NCBI GenBank assembly: GCA_963739235.1
Contig: CAVTZY010000026.1
Span: forward strand, 1 to 64,000
Reading direction: 5' to 3'
From: JAFNAG01 sp963739235
Lineage (GTDB): Bacteria; Acidobacteriota; UBA6911
DNA length: 64,000 nucleotides
Shown: one piece after another, positions 18,127 to 27,176 of the stretch
Layout of the letters: each line of letters begins with the position of its first letter
Position numbering within the stretch: the first letter of the stretch is position 1
The notes under the pieces: model-generated
What the model was told of the DNA's origin: nothing
Seen by the model: the letters and a program-made list of their open reading frames with translations, nothing else
Databases searched by the model: none
Made by a program: the position numbers and the translations under genes

Positions 18127-19710
18127 TCAGCGGCCCTGGAGTTGTTTTTTACGGTCGATTGCGCCGGGCTTGGCGGCAGCAAATGAAGTTTCCACATGGA
18201 AGAGCTTTTCGAAATACCGGGCATGGCGCTTGGCCATGTACAGATCCAGATCCATATCGGCATGGCCGGCGCTGGTCACGAGGATGAATTTAAGGTCCTT
18301 TTTCCCGGAGCGGCACTTCACCTCGACTACGTTTGAAAAGTGACTCTGGTCCAGACCATCGGCGATTCGAAGAATTGCGGCGAGATATCTGACGATTCTG
18401 CGCTTGGATGGCGGCAAAGCGGCAAACTCAGGATGAGAGGTTTGCGGCACCGCGCGCCGGTGGTAGCGCACCAGCTGGGCCAGGATATTCCTCTCATCAT
18501 GTGCAAACCCATGCAGATCGCAGCTCATGACCAGATAGTAGCCGTGCTTGTGGTGCCTGGAATACCCGATGTGGTACCCGATATCATGGAGAATACAAGC
18601 ATAGTGCAGCAACTTTGCTTCGGCGTCCCCCAGGCGGTGCAAGTGGGCTGTTTGCTTGAATATCTGACCCGCCAGGAGCGCTACCTTGTGAGAATGCTCA
18701 GCAGGATAGCGGCATCGGGTTGCCAGATCGACCACCGCCACCTGGCGCAAGTCCTGTGTGGATCTCTGAACGAAGGCATGCGGCTTGGTCCGGGCAAGGA
18801 AATCGTAAATCAGCCCCTCCCGCAGTGCGATCGGGCACACTGTGAGGTCTTTGGCTCCGATCCCCTCAAGAACGGAATCCAGGGAGAGCAAAGCAATGGG
18901 AAAGTATTCGGCTCTCAGGGGATCCAGATCAAATCGCCTCGCGCATTCCATGGCAGGGAGCCGGATCATGTCCGCAAGGAGCGCACGAATCTCACTGCGG
19001 CCGACCGTGGCAGAAGGATGCGATGTTCCGCTTCTTTCACCCCGGTGTTGCTGGGCAACCCGCAGCAAGGTCGTGGCAGATCCGCTGGTCACGATGATCC
19101 GATCGACATCATGCTTGCGAATCTGCGCAATCGGAGCCGCCAATGAATCTTTGATGAAGGTAGTGAGCAGTCGCTCCTCGCGCTTTGTGACCGGGTCGCT
19201 GGAGACAAAACGGCCATGAAGGCGCAGAAATCCGAGCTTTTGACTGCTTGAGTAGTAAATCCGGCTGGCATCTCCCACGGTCAACTCCACGCTGCCCCCA
19301 CCCAAATCGACAATCAGGGTCCGCTTCTGATTGAGGTCAATATGCCGACTCACCGCCAAATGAACCAGACGCGCTTCTTCTCGTCCCGTGATCACACGGA
19401 CAGACATGCCGCTCCGCGCGCCGGCACGATGCAGAAACTCCTCGCCGTTTTCGGCTTCTCGAATGGCGCTGGTGGCCACAGCGATCGTTCGTTCCACACG
19501 CCTGGCCAGCGCCATTCGGCGGAATTCATCCAGACATTGCAGGCCCCGCTCCATCGTCTCGGGATCAAGCCGCCCGCTTACGAGAGCTTTCTTGCCCAGC
19601 TGGATCATCATTTTTTCTGCGAGCACGGTCTCAAACGAGGTGGGGCTGAGAACCTCGACAACCAGCATGTGAAACGAATTGGATCCCAAATCGATTGCCG
19701 CAACTCGCAT
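18127..19710 (-). CDS. ppx: exopolyphosphatase / pppGpp phosphatase (Ppx/GppA) with C-terminal HD domain
   Basis: 527 residues from ATG 19710 (MRVAAIDLGSNSFHMLVVEV); upstream in-frame Met codons lie before the conserved beta strand and are unlikely starts. The actin-like ATPase-fold part contains IDLGSNSFHML, SAIREAENGEEFLHR, the catalytic Glu pair in ITGREEARLVHLAV and the second phosphate loop LIVDLGGGSVELTV. Residues about 330-500 are the HD-type C-terminal domain with HYACILHDIGYHIGYSRHHK and LAAILRIADGLDQSH, all metal-site residues present. It degrades polyphosphate from the chain end and possibly pppGpp. It is divergent from the second CHAD gene, with a shared 121-bp intergenic region. 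Confidence 0.93.
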   Translation of the reverse strand: MRVAAIDLGSNSFHMLVVEVLSPTSFETVLAEKMMIQLGKKALVSGRLDPETMERGLQCLDEFRRMALARRVERTIAVATSAIREAENGEEFLHRAGARSGMSVRVITGREEARLVHLAVSRHIDLNQKRTLIVDLGGGSVELTVGDASRIYYSSSQKLGFLRLHGRFVSSDPVTKREERLLTTFIKDSLAAPIAQIRKHDVDRIIVTSGSATTLLRVAQQHRGERSGTSHPSATVGRSEIRALLADMIRLPAMECARRFDLDPLRAEYFPIALLSLDSVLEGIGAKDLTVCPIALREGLIYDFLARTKPHAFVQRSTQDLRQVAVVDLATRCRYPAEHSHKVALLAGQIFKQTAHLHRLGDAEAKLLHYACILHDIGYHIGYSRHHKHGYYLVMSCDLHGFAHDERNILAQLVRYHRRAVPQTSHPEFAALPPSKRRIVRYLAAILRIADGLDQSHFSNVVEVKCRSGKKDLKFILVTSAGHADMDLDLYMAKRHARYFEKLFHVETSFAAAKPGAIDRKKQLQGR

Positions 19711-19831
19711 TCTGTTTCTGCTCGCAACTATAAATCCCGGCCGCTTGCCTCGGTTCCAGGAGATCCAGTATAATAAGGTCACGAATTTCCACACGGGAAT
19801 AACAGTACCAGCTAACAATACCCATATTATA
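19711..19831. promoter_or_regulatory. shared divergent promoter region of ppx and the CHAD gene
   Basis: 121 bp between the divergent starts. It contains two TATAAT-like hexamers on the plus strand (CAGTATAATAAGG near 19769-19775 and ATTATAATGG overlapping the presumed CHAD start). The second hexamer overlapping the ATG suggests either that the true CHAD start is downstream, or that it is not a promoter element. Confidence 0.35.
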
Positions 19832-20917
19832 ATGGCGTTAAGGTTTCATGATATCTCCGATCAAATCATGATTATAGACGAAGAAAGATCCACCAGCGAG
19901 TTCGGCAAAGCGATTCTCCAGCAGCGGGCTGATTCCCTACTGGATGAACTCATCTCTTTGAGACGCCGGCCTGATGAAAAATCGATTCACGATACCCGTG
20001 TCCAATCCCGCCGGTTGCGTGCTGCGCTCGAAGCTTTTCAGGAACTGTTCCCTCCTCATCCCTGGCAGGCGGTTTACCGCTCGGTGAAGGAGATAACCAG
20101 GACCCTCGGCGGACCGCGGGAGACCGGCGTGATCATCCTGCTTCTGCGCGATCTGGGCGGAGCAGGGGACATGGCGGAAAGCGTGTGCCGGGAATATCTA
20201 ATGGAAAGATTCCAGGGGAAGCTGCAAAAGCAGGCGAAAAGGCTCAAGCGGATCCTGAAGACGATCGACCCTTCCCGCTTGCGTTCTCGCATCGCGTTTT
20301 TGCTCGCGGGCATGGAGCTTCCCGCGGAATGGAATTCCTTCGTAGGTGCCGCAAATTTGGCGGTAAATAAGCCCAATCGGCGGCGCAAAAAACAGAATCC
20401 ATTTCAGCCGACGCTCTTTCCGCTACACGAGAAAGCTCAGGAGCGGGCTCAACGCATCCTCAGGCAGCTGATGGAACCTATCCTGGTATTCCGGCCACGA
20501 TACAATTTCCACAAGGCGACCGACGATCAGATTCATGCCCTGCGTATCGGCGCCAAAAAACTGCGCTATGCCATGGAGATGTTCGATCCTATCTGGCCAG
20601 GCGGGTTAATAAGTACGATCGCGGAAACCCGAGCGCTCCAGGACGCTGAAGGCGATTTTCACGATTTGTGCGTTCTCTGCCAGTGTCTGAAAACTGAAAT
20701 CCGGCGTTTGAACCAAGGAGAGACCGTGCATCTGGCTTTTCAGATTGGCCGTCTGCTTGCCTTCGCGGAAGATCGAAGGGCCAAACTGAGGAATCAGGTT
20801 CTCCCCGCTCTGACGACCCTTCAAGCAACCCTGCATCAGCTGTTGGGTGAAACTGGCGCTGGGAATGAACTCAGATCGTCCACCATGGCGGAAAGTTCGG
20901 CCAAGAGCAAACTTTAA
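19832..20917 (+). CDS. CHAD domain-containing protein (polyphosphate-binding)
   Basis: About 361 residues from ATG 19832 (MALRFHDISDQIMIIDEERS); ATG 19868 is an alternative. A stand-alone CHAD fold is seen from the two signature helices: SIHDTRVQSRRLRAALEAFQ in the first half and QIHALRIGAKKLRYAMEMFD in the second, each with the conserved His and several Arg/Lys that in known CHAD structures line a polyphosphate channel. A basic linker (NKPNRRRKKQ) joins the halves. CHAD proteins can localise to polyphosphate granules. It is transcribed divergently from ppx, so the pair may be co-regulated as a polyP-binding protein and its hydrolase. Confidence 0.87.
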   Translation: MALRFHDISDQIMIIDEERSTSEFGKAILQQRADSLLDELISLRRRPDEKSIHDTRVQSRRLRAALEAFQELFPPHPWQAVYRSVKEITRTLGGPRETGVIILLLRDLGGAGDMAESVCREYLMERFQGKLQKQAKRLKRILKTIDPSRLRSRIAFLLAGMELPAEWNSFVGAANLAVNKPNRRRKKQNPFQPTLFPLHEKAQERAQRILRQLMEPILVFRPRYNFHKATDDQIHALRIGAKKLRYAMEMFDPIWPGGLISTIAETRALQDAEGDFHDLCVLCQCLKTEIRRLNQGETVHLAFQIGRLLAFAEDRRAKLRNQVLPALTTLQATLHQLLGETGAGNELRSSTMAESSAKSKL

Positions 20918-21112
20918 CTCCAGACTCCTGCCACCCCACCTGCTGCACAACGTGCTGTCGATCCCGGAACAAAGCTCCCGTGGCGTGAAATCTTGCTGTG
21001 GGCCATCTCGGCATGATCAAAACGTCACGATCTCTTGATGTGACGTTAACGGGATCATCAAATATCCGTGCAACCATCATTGCGTACCGAATGATCAGCA
21101 GGAGATGCGGGC

Positions 21113-21529
21113 ATGCAGCATATCAAAAGACTGCGAGTGCTGGTTTTTGATCCCGATGGCGAAGTTGAAAAATTGGTAACGGATATACTTGCAGAGACTC
21201 CCTGCGATGTCGCCGGTGCGCAATCGGGCGACACGCTGCATGAAACCTTCACCTATTGCTTTCCCTTTGACGCAGTGGTGATGAATCTGACACGACACAC
21301 CGGCCATTTCCTCGACATGATTCCTGCTATGAGGAAGGCCGCTCCCGAAGCGGGAATATTTGTATTATCTCGGTCGGCGGATGAGCGGCTGTGGCTCGAT
21401 GTGCTTGATCGCGGCGCCCATGATCTGTTTATAACGCCGCCGGATCGAACAGAGTTTCTCGGCGCGTTCCTGCGTGCTGTTCAGGCGCAGACACCCGCCG
21501 AAGCCATGCGCCCCGCGGATGCCGCATGA
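21113..21529 (+). CDS. degenerate receiver-domain protein
   Basis: 138 residues; AGGAG precedes the ATG by nine bases. The fold pattern is CheY-like: LRVLVFDPDGEVEKLVTDIL (strand 1 and helix 1), FDAVVMNLTRHTGHFLDMIP (strand 3), GIFVLSRSADERLWLDVLDR (strand 4) and AHDLFITPPDRTEFLGAFLR (strand 5/helix 5). The phospho-acceptor Asp of strand 3 is replaced by Asn (VVMNLT) and the strand-5 Lys by Thr-Pro-Pro, so it is probably not phosphorylated in the usual way. No output domain is present. It follows the CHAD gene by 195 bp on the same strand. Partner and target are unknown. Confidence 0.65.
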   Translation: MQHIKRLRVLVFDPDGEVEKLVTDILAETPCDVAGAQSGDTLHETFTYCFPFDAVVMNLTRHTGHFLDMIPAMRKAAPEAGIFVLSRSADERLWLDVLDRGAHDLFITPPDRTEFLGAFLRAVQAQTPAEAMRPADAA

Positions 21530-21581
21530 GAACAGCCCGGGCCGCCACGCCCTGATAGTTTGAAATGGAGCAGAAACTACA

Positions 21582-21677
21582 GTGAAGAAAATCATAACCA
21601 TGATCGTCGGCCTAGCCATGATTTCCCTGGTAGCGCTTGTCCTTCTTCCGCTCTTGATGGCCATCAAGATCAAGTAG
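21582..21677 (+). CDS. 31-residue single-pass membrane peptide
   Basis: GTG 21582, with GGAG about 10 bases upstream, opens MKKIITMIVGLAMISLVALV, then LLPLLMAIKIK and a TAG. The Lys-flanked hydrophobic helix has the charge pattern of a real small membrane protein. It lies 52 bp after the receiver-like gene on the same strand. No family is recognised; a chance ORF cannot be excluded. Confidence 0.4.
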   Translation: MKKIITMIVGLAMISLVALVLLPLLMAIKIK

Positions 21678-21836
21678 ACCGCGAGCACATCTGAGCGCGA
21701 ATCCAGTGCAAATCCGCACATCTTGCTAAATTGCTCAGAGTTTCGGGATTCGCGATACGCGGATCAAATGCTCGCAATCGCGGATCTGTCATCAAGGACC
21801 CGACAACGAATATCGCAGGCCCTGGACCTCCATAGG

Positions 21837-22004
21837 TCATTCCTTTCGGGAAGGCCCATCTGCATGGATCGGCGCGTTGTTTGCAGCGTTATCGGGTTCC
21901 GAAGCGCATTGATGATACATATCGCTGCCTCGCTCTATTTCCTGCAAGCGCAGGACATCCTCAGGAGTAATTGGAAACTCGATGCTGTGATCTGTATCCA
22001 CCAT
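21837..22004 (-). CDS. small hypothetical protein (55 residues)
   Basis: ATG 22004 has GAGGT seven bases upstream on the minus strand. It encodes MVDTDHSIEFPITPEDVLRL followed by QEIERGSDMYHQCASEPDNA and a hydrophilic tail ending PSRKE. The amphipathic 'TPEDVLRLQEIERGSD' helix looks protein-like, but no family is recognised and composition alone cannot prove that it is coding. Confidence 0.3.
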   Translation of the reverse strand: MVDTDHSIEFPITPEDVLRLQEIERGSDMYHQCASEPDNAANNAPIHADGPSRKE

Positions 22005-22326
22005 TTTCTGACCTCATGCTCACCAGACATTTGCCGAGAGGGGGTGAGCAGGCCCTGAAAAGCCACACCCCCCTTACCGAGTGGACGTTTCAAGACCTGC
22101 TGGTGCCAGTACGGCTGGGGAATACGGTAGCGCACAGATTTGAAGGCTTGATGAGATCCTTGTGAATAATCAGACAAGGGAAGTTGACATGATCGGCCGC
22201 GGGTGCTTGCCCAACGCCAGGCAGATTTACGAACGCACATCAGCGAATCAGCCGCGAAGATGAGGAGGTGACGAAGAGCCGCTCGACAACTGAGAATTGG
22301 TTTCAAACAAATAAACACTTGGCGGC

Positions 22327-22536
22327 ATGAATCCTATGAACAGACGACGCCCCTGCTACAACTATGAGACCTTAGCGCGACTGCTGGTTAAGAAGAAGAG
22401 AAAAGGTATGAACATTAACGCCATTCTGAAAGTGTTTGGTCACCTGGACGAGTGTGGCGTCTGCCGCGAAGCGATTTATCACATCTCGCGTGAGATGGAT
22501 TCCTCACTCTTCATCCATTTTAAGGAGAGATCCTGA
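22327..22536 (+). CDS. small protein with an HxxxCxxC (ZAS-like) zinc motif
   Basis: 69 residues. The end of a basic helical stretch (NAILKVFG) leads directly into HLDECGVCREAIYHISREMD, an H-x3-C-x2-C motif like the zinc-binding anti-sigma (ZAS/zf-HC2) motif of anti-sigma factors. There is no membrane helix, and no sigma factor gene is adjacent. It may be a soluble anti-sigma-like or metal-binding regulator; the motif alone supports no firm function. An alternative start is ATG 22339. No strong ribosome site is visible. Confidence 0.45.
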   Translation: MNPMNRRRPCYNYETLARLLVKKKRKGMNINAILKVFGHLDECGVCREAIYHISREMDSSLFIHFKERS

Positions 22537-22605
22537 TTTTCGGCACCCTGGACTCCTTAAGGGCAGCAACAGCGGGCATCAGACTGATCCGGGATCAACC
22601 TGCAG

Positions 22606-22722
22606 CTATGGCCGCTTGCCAATGAGCCGCACTTGACTATTCGCCGCCTCCGCATCGGCCGCAGGCCGCAAGCGCAGATAGGTTCCGTCGCCTTGCATCT
22701 GGCGCGCCTTGACATTGTCCGT
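22606..22722 (-). pseudogene. ppk1: ppk1 C-terminal remnant
   Basis: The minus strand reads TDNVKARQMQGDGTYLRLRP and then AADAEAANSQVRLIGKRP with a stop at 22606. This matches, almost residue for residue, the C-terminus of the intact PPK1 in this window (ADNVKAREMQADGTYVRVKP, then SVDSQLWL). No more of ppk1 is present upstream, where the DUF47 gene takes over within about 55 bp. It is therefore the tail of a second, lost ppk1 copy. Confidence 0.7.
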
Positions 22723-22775
22723 GTTGGTAGATTGAGCCTGCTTTGTGAGTGTAGCGGCAGGGGCCGAAAACGCAA

Positions 22776-23459
22776 TCATGCGCTTCGTCGATGCCAAAAC
22801 GCGTGGGGACATTCGGCTGCAGCTGAGGCAATCGCCAGGATCTTCACGAAATCGGCAATCCGGCGAACTTTTGCTGCCAAAATCTTGAGGTCGTCGAAGA
22901 CCTGCTTCCTCTTGATTACCTCGAGAGGATCTTTTTCAGAGGCAAACAAGTGCAGCATACCTGATTCAAGCAGTCTTTCCACCTCCTTGTCGAGCTGGAT
23001 TATTTCCTCACACTGCCCAAGGACGCAGTCACCTTTCGGAATTCCAGCAAATATGGCTTTAATCAGAGCTGCCTGCTGAAGGAGCTCTTGGGAGATCTGC
23101 ACCAAAAATGCTCCCGGCGTGCCAATCTGATAAAGCAGGAAGCTATTACTTGTTTTGGCGATTCCGCGGAGGACTTCAGACTGCATGACGGCAAGATCGC
23201 GAACGATTTTCTCGTCAAGTGGTTTGATGGGAGCTCGATTCAACTGGTTGATCAGCTGTTTTGATCGATCATGAGCGGATTTCTCTGTGTTTTTGATCTT
23301 TGATGCCAACTCGCCTCGCTCTGCCGTGGTGCCCGCCAGAATTTTCGCGAGGTCGGTGCCGCATTCGTAGATGAAGGCACCCAGAATCTCAAGTGGACCT
23401 AGATATTGTTTTCCAGCCCTGATCAGCATTCGAAATGCCCGCGAAATTGTCTCAGCCAA
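22776..23459 (-). CDS. DUF47 / PhoU-like protein with a possibly chimeric C-terminus
   Basis: 227 residues, almost entirely helical. The segments IYECGTDLAKILAGTTAERG, EKSAHDRSKQLINQLNRAPI, LAVMQSEVLRGIAKTSNSFL, CEEIIQLDKEVERLLESGML and RKQVFDDLKILAAKVRRIAD follow the DUF47 (TIGR00153) layout, a PhoU-like four-helix bundle that binds metals and usually accompanies PiT phosphate transporters. No PiT gene is next to it. The last residues (ECPHAFWHRRSA) run towards the ppk1 tail remnant and look unlike the family end, so the gene may have been joined to that debris by a deletion. It is probably a regulator of phosphate transport. Confidence 0.7.
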   Translation of the reverse strand: MAETISRAFRMLIRAGKQYLGPLEILGAFIYECGTDLAKILAGTTAERGELASKIKNTEKSAHDRSKQLINQLNRAPIKPLDEKIVRDLAVMQSEVLRGIAKTSNSFLLYQIGTPGAFLVQISQELLQQAALIKAIFAGIPKGDCVLGQCEEIIQLDKEVERLLESGMLHLFASEKDPLEVIKRKQVFDDLKILAAKVRRIADFVKILAIASAAAECPHAFWHRRSA

Positions 23460-23715
23460 GAGGTACGTCTTCGAGGCTAGTAGCGCAATTTGAAGCTATT
23501 ATTTAAAAGAGGTTAAGAAACGATGAAGAAAACCCAGGTTGATCGTTGAATGGTTCACTCTCACGGCGTTTCCAAAAGAAATTAACGAAAACATCACATC
23601 CTTCTGACTCTCGCTTAACGTTGGCCATCTATATTCACAACTTGCGGGAGGTCCAAAACAGAAGCCTGTTTCGCAACGCTTGCTTCAAATTATCAACCCA
23701 ATGGAGAGGATGGAG

Positions 23716-26700
23716 ATGTCAGATCACAAAATTTATCCAAACGTGGCGTGGCGGATACCAAGTGTTATCCACCAGTTTTCCCTATGTAGTTTTGTTCTTG
23801 TGTTGGCTCTATTGCTGCAATGCGGATGGGCAGTAGCGCAAACCGGCCAGGCACAGATTGTCGGCACGATCAAGGACAGCAGCGGAGCCGTGGTACCCAA
23901 GGCCTCTGTCAGTGCCATCAATGAGCGCAACGGGATGATCCGGACCGCCGAAAGCAACGAGCGGGGTTACTTTGTGATTCCTGGTTTGCTGCCCTCTGCC
24001 TATACGGTTAAAGCCAGTTCGGCCGGATTTGCCGTCAGCGAACTCAACAAACTCATCGTGGCCACCGGCGAATCGGCCACCGCAAATCTGACGCTACGCC
24101 CTGCAGGAACAGCGGAAACCATCGTAGTCAGCGTAGCAACTGAAGCGGCCATCGACACGACATCCGCCCGCATCGGGGCCCTTGTGAACCAAATCGAGGT
24201 GGCCAATCTGCCGCTGAACGGCCGCCAGCTTTCACAACTTTATTTGCAGGCGCCGGGGTCGGTCAACGTAGGAACCGGATCGTTCTTCGACATCCGCTTC
24301 AGCGGCCGATCCAATGAGCAGAACGCGATCCGCTTCGACGGCATCGAAGGCTCGGCGATCATCGACGCCAGTCCCGGCAACCTGAACGGGGAGATATCTT
24401 CACCCTTCAGACTGCAGCTCAGCCTGGAAAACGTGCAGGAATTCCGCGTGGACTCCAGCCAGTATACCGCGGAGTACGGCACGGGAACCGGCGGCCAGAT
24501 CAGCGTCAACACCAAGTCAGGCTCCAATCAATTCCACGGGGCGCTTTTTGAATATCTGCGCAACGACAAGATGGATGCGCGCAACATTTTCGACAAAGTA
24601 GGCAAATCGCCTCTGCGCCTGAACCAGTTTGGCGGATCGCTGGGCGGCCCGATCAAGAAAGAAAAAGCGTTCTTTTTCGCCTATTATGAAGGATACCGCC
24701 TCCGTTCCAACATCAACATAGTTGAAGCAGCGCCCAGTGCCGCCGCCAAGGCGCGGGCGGTTGCAGCAGTTACACCTTTGGTAGACGCCTTCCACAGTCC
24801 TGGTTCCGTTCTGCTGCCTGGTGCATCCACGAACCCAGACTACGATATCTATCAGTTGAATTCTCAAGTTATCGTCAATGAAAACTCCGCCGGCATGCGC
24901 CTGGACTACCGTCTTACTGACCGGTTCACCATGTATTTGCGATATTTCCGCGACCAGGGCACAAACTCCCAGCCGGAAGGAATCACGGGCCGACGTTCCA
25001 ATTATCGGTCAGTGCCGCAGAATGCCATCATCGCTTTGAATGGCTCCTTCTCGCCGCGTGTCTTCAATGAAACCAAATTCGGATTCAACGAGGCTCTCAC
25101 CCGGGTGTTCGGGACTGCCCCCACGGTAAACGGCATCGATATGTCGAAGATCACGATCAACACCACGGGCAGCGTCGCCAACACAGGCGTTGCGGGTCAG
25201 GGATCTTCCACGGGCCTTGCGGTGCCGGGCGGGCTCATTCGCGGCTCCAGCGCCTTCAATGGCAGCGGCTTTCCATATACGCCATTCACGCTGTCGTTCA
25301 TCGACAACCTGAACTGGGTCAAGGGAAATCACAGTTTCAAGTTCGGAGGTGAAATCCGTCCCGTCCGCATGTACACAAACCGGCAGGGGGGCACAACCTA
25401 CTCATATTCCAATCTGAACGCGTTTCTGGCCAACACGACGAGCAACATTCAATACGCCGGCGACCTCAGCGACCCAAGCCCCTTCAACAGCGGAGCCACC
25501 GGAAACCGGGAGTGCAAGACCGACTTCTATATCGGCTACGCCCAGGATGAGTGGAAGGTACAGCCCAAGCTGACGCTCAGCTACGGCCTGCGCTATGAGT
25601 ATTACTCGCCGATGCGGGAAGCAAATAATTGGGACGTCCGTTTCGGCGTGAATACGGGCACTTTGCTTCCGCCCAATACCAATTTCTATACTGCAGTCAG
25701 AACCAACTTCGCCCCCAGAATCGGGATTGCCTGGTCTCCGAAAAAGGCCGGCAAGGGCGGAAACACGGCGATTCGCGCTGGATTCGGCATCTTCTACGGG
25801 CCGGGCCAGCTCGAAGACCAGCTCCAGCCGATTGAGAGCGACCGGATCATTACCACGCAATCCCAGGGAAGCGCATTCCCGATCAACATTGACGCTGTGC
25901 GCAGCAATTTCATCAGCAATCCCAATAACCGGTCGTATCAGCCGCGCGCCTACTCGCCCGACTACAAAATCCCTGAACGGATCTACCAGTACAGTTTCTC
26001 CATTCAACAGGAATTGCCCTACAAGATGAGTGCGACGGCTGCCTATGTCGGAAGCCAGGGGCGCAGCCTCTTCCTGCGCAATTGGACCAACAAAATCACG
26101 CAGGTGCTGGCCAACGGCACGGTGATTCGCCAATTTGACATCGTGCAATCCGACGGAACCATACTCAGGCCCTATGCCGAAATCGACTATAAGACCAGCG
26201 GCGGCTGGGACAGCTACAATGCGGCACAGCTCACCCTCGCACGCCGGTTCAGCTCCGGTCTGACGTTAAACTCTCAGTACACTTTTGCCAAAAGTTTTGG
26301 CAACACCAGCGGATCGAACGATGCGCTTACCGCCGGCAATGGCGGCGGTGTTAACGGCAACGATTATTCCTATGACACCGGCTACAACAACTTCGACGTG
26401 CGCCATTCGTTCAATCTAAGCGCGCTTTACGCGCTGCCCTTCGGCGCCAAGAGCGGTGGTGTGGAGAAGCTGTTGGTGAGGGGATGGGAGATCGGTACGA
26501 TCCTCAATGCCCGCAGTGGCCTTCCCATAGATTTGCGCATCGCGCGCCCGGACGTTGTTTACGTGGATGCGCAGGGTCTGGTATACGGTTCCGCCGACGC
26601 GGGACGGACGGCTGTCATTAATACTCAGGGTGGCGGCTCGTCACGCAGTGTGCGGCGGCCGGATCTCATACCCGGCGTCGATCCGTTCCTCAATGTGGGC

Positions 26701-27075
26701 GGGACTTTCTTCCTGAACCCCGCGGCGTTTACCACTCCCAAGCCGGGCACTTGGGGTAATTTAATGCGCAACGCTCTGCACGGCCCGAGCTTCAGCCAGT
26801 TGGACTTCGTCGTGCACAAGAGGTTCCTAATCACCGAAACGCAGAATGTTGAGTTCCGCGCGGAGTTTTTCAACATTCTCAACCATGCTAATTTCTCCAA
26901 TCCAGTGGCGACATTGCCGAGCGTGCTGGGCACAGGGACCAACCAGCTCCAGCCTGGGCAGCCATTCGCAGCCGCCGCCGCCGGGACGTTTGGTTCGCTC
27001 ACTCAAACGGTCGAGCGCACGGTGGGTTTAGGTACCCAAAGACAGATCCAGTTTGCGCTCAGATTTAACTTTTAG
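23716..27075 (+). CDS. TonB-dependent receptor with carboxypeptidase-regulatory-like domain (Oar type)
   Basis: About 1119 residues from ATG 23716 (GAGAGG seven bases upstream; ATG 23701 and 23680 are alternatives). A long signal peptide (LVLALLLQCGWAVAQ) is followed by the Ig-like regulatory domain GTIKDSSGAVVPKASVSAIN, NERGYFVIPGLLPSAYTVKA. The plug contains VANLPLNGRQLSQLYLQAPG and VQEFRVDSSQYTAEYGTGTG, then GSNQFHGALFEYLRNDKMDA. The barrel holds repeated KAFFFAYYEGYRLR and WKVQPKLTLSYGLRYEYYSP segments and ends with an aromatic terminus (QIQFALRFNF). These proteins are typical of Acidobacteriota and are thought to take up large substrates with TonB energy. The substrate is unknown. Confidence 0.93.
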   Translation: MSDHKIYPNVAWRIPSVIHQFSLCSFVLVLALLLQCGWAVAQTGQAQIVGTIKDSSGAVVPKASVSAINERNGMIRTAESNERGYFVIPGLLPSAYTVKASSAGFAVSELNKLIVATGESATANLTLRPAGTAETIVVSVATEAAIDTTSARIGALVNQIEVANLPLNGRQLSQLYLQAPGSVNVGTGSFFDIRFSGRSNEQNAIRFDGIEGSAIIDASPGNLNGEISSPFRLQLSLENVQEFRVDSSQYTAEYGTGTGGQISVNTKSGSNQFHGALFEYLRNDKMDARNIFDKVGKSPLRLNQFGGSLGGPIKKEKAFFFAYYEGYRLRSNINIVEAAPSAAAKARAVAAVTPLVDAFHSPGSVLLPGASTNPDYDIYQLNSQVIVNENSAGMRLDYRLTDRFTMYLRYFRDQGTNSQPEGITGRRSNYRSVPQNAIIALNGSFSPRVFNETKFGFNEALTRVFGTAPTVNGIDMSKITINTTGSVANTGVAGQGSSTGLAVPGGLIRGSSAFNGSGFPYTPFTLSFIDNLNWVKGNHSFKFGGEIRPVRMYTNRQGGTTYSYSNLNAFLANTTSNIQYAGDLSDPSPFNSGATGNRECKTDFYIGYAQDEWKVQPKLTLSYGLRYEYYSPMREANNWDVRFGVNTGTLLPPNTNFYTAVRTNFAPRIGIAWSPKKAGKGGNTAIRAGFGIFYGPGQLEDQLQPIESDRIITTQSQGSAFPINIDAVRSNFISNPNNRSYQPRAYSPDYKIPERIYQYSFSIQQELPYKMSATAAYVGSQGRSLFLRNWTNKITQVLANGTVIRQFDIVQSDGTILRPYAEIDYKTSGGWDSYNAAQLTLARRFSSGLTLNSQYTFAKSFGNTSGSNDALTAGNGGGVNGNDYSYDTGYNNFDVRHSFNLSALYALPFGAKSGGVEKLLVRGWEIGTILNARSGLPIDLRIARPDVVYVDAQGLVYGSADAGRTAVINTQGGGSSRSVRRPDLIPGVDPFLNVGGTFFLNPAAFTTPKPGTWGNLMRNALHGPSFSQLDFVVHKRFLITETQNVEFRAEFFNILNHANFSNPVATLPSVLGTGTNQLQPGQPFAAAAAGTFGSLTQTVERTVGLGTQRQIQFALRFNF

Positions 27076-27176
27076 AACTGAGAACGACTTTAGCATTGGG
27101 GTGCTGAGCGACGGGAGAACAGGGATTAGAGGATTGGCCCGGCGCTCAGTACCCAATACTCAGATCAGGAGACAAG

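Noticed and set aside
25402..26148. 248-residue open frame antisense to the first TonB receptor
   Set aside because: Overlaps conserved barrel-coding sequence; no domain seen.
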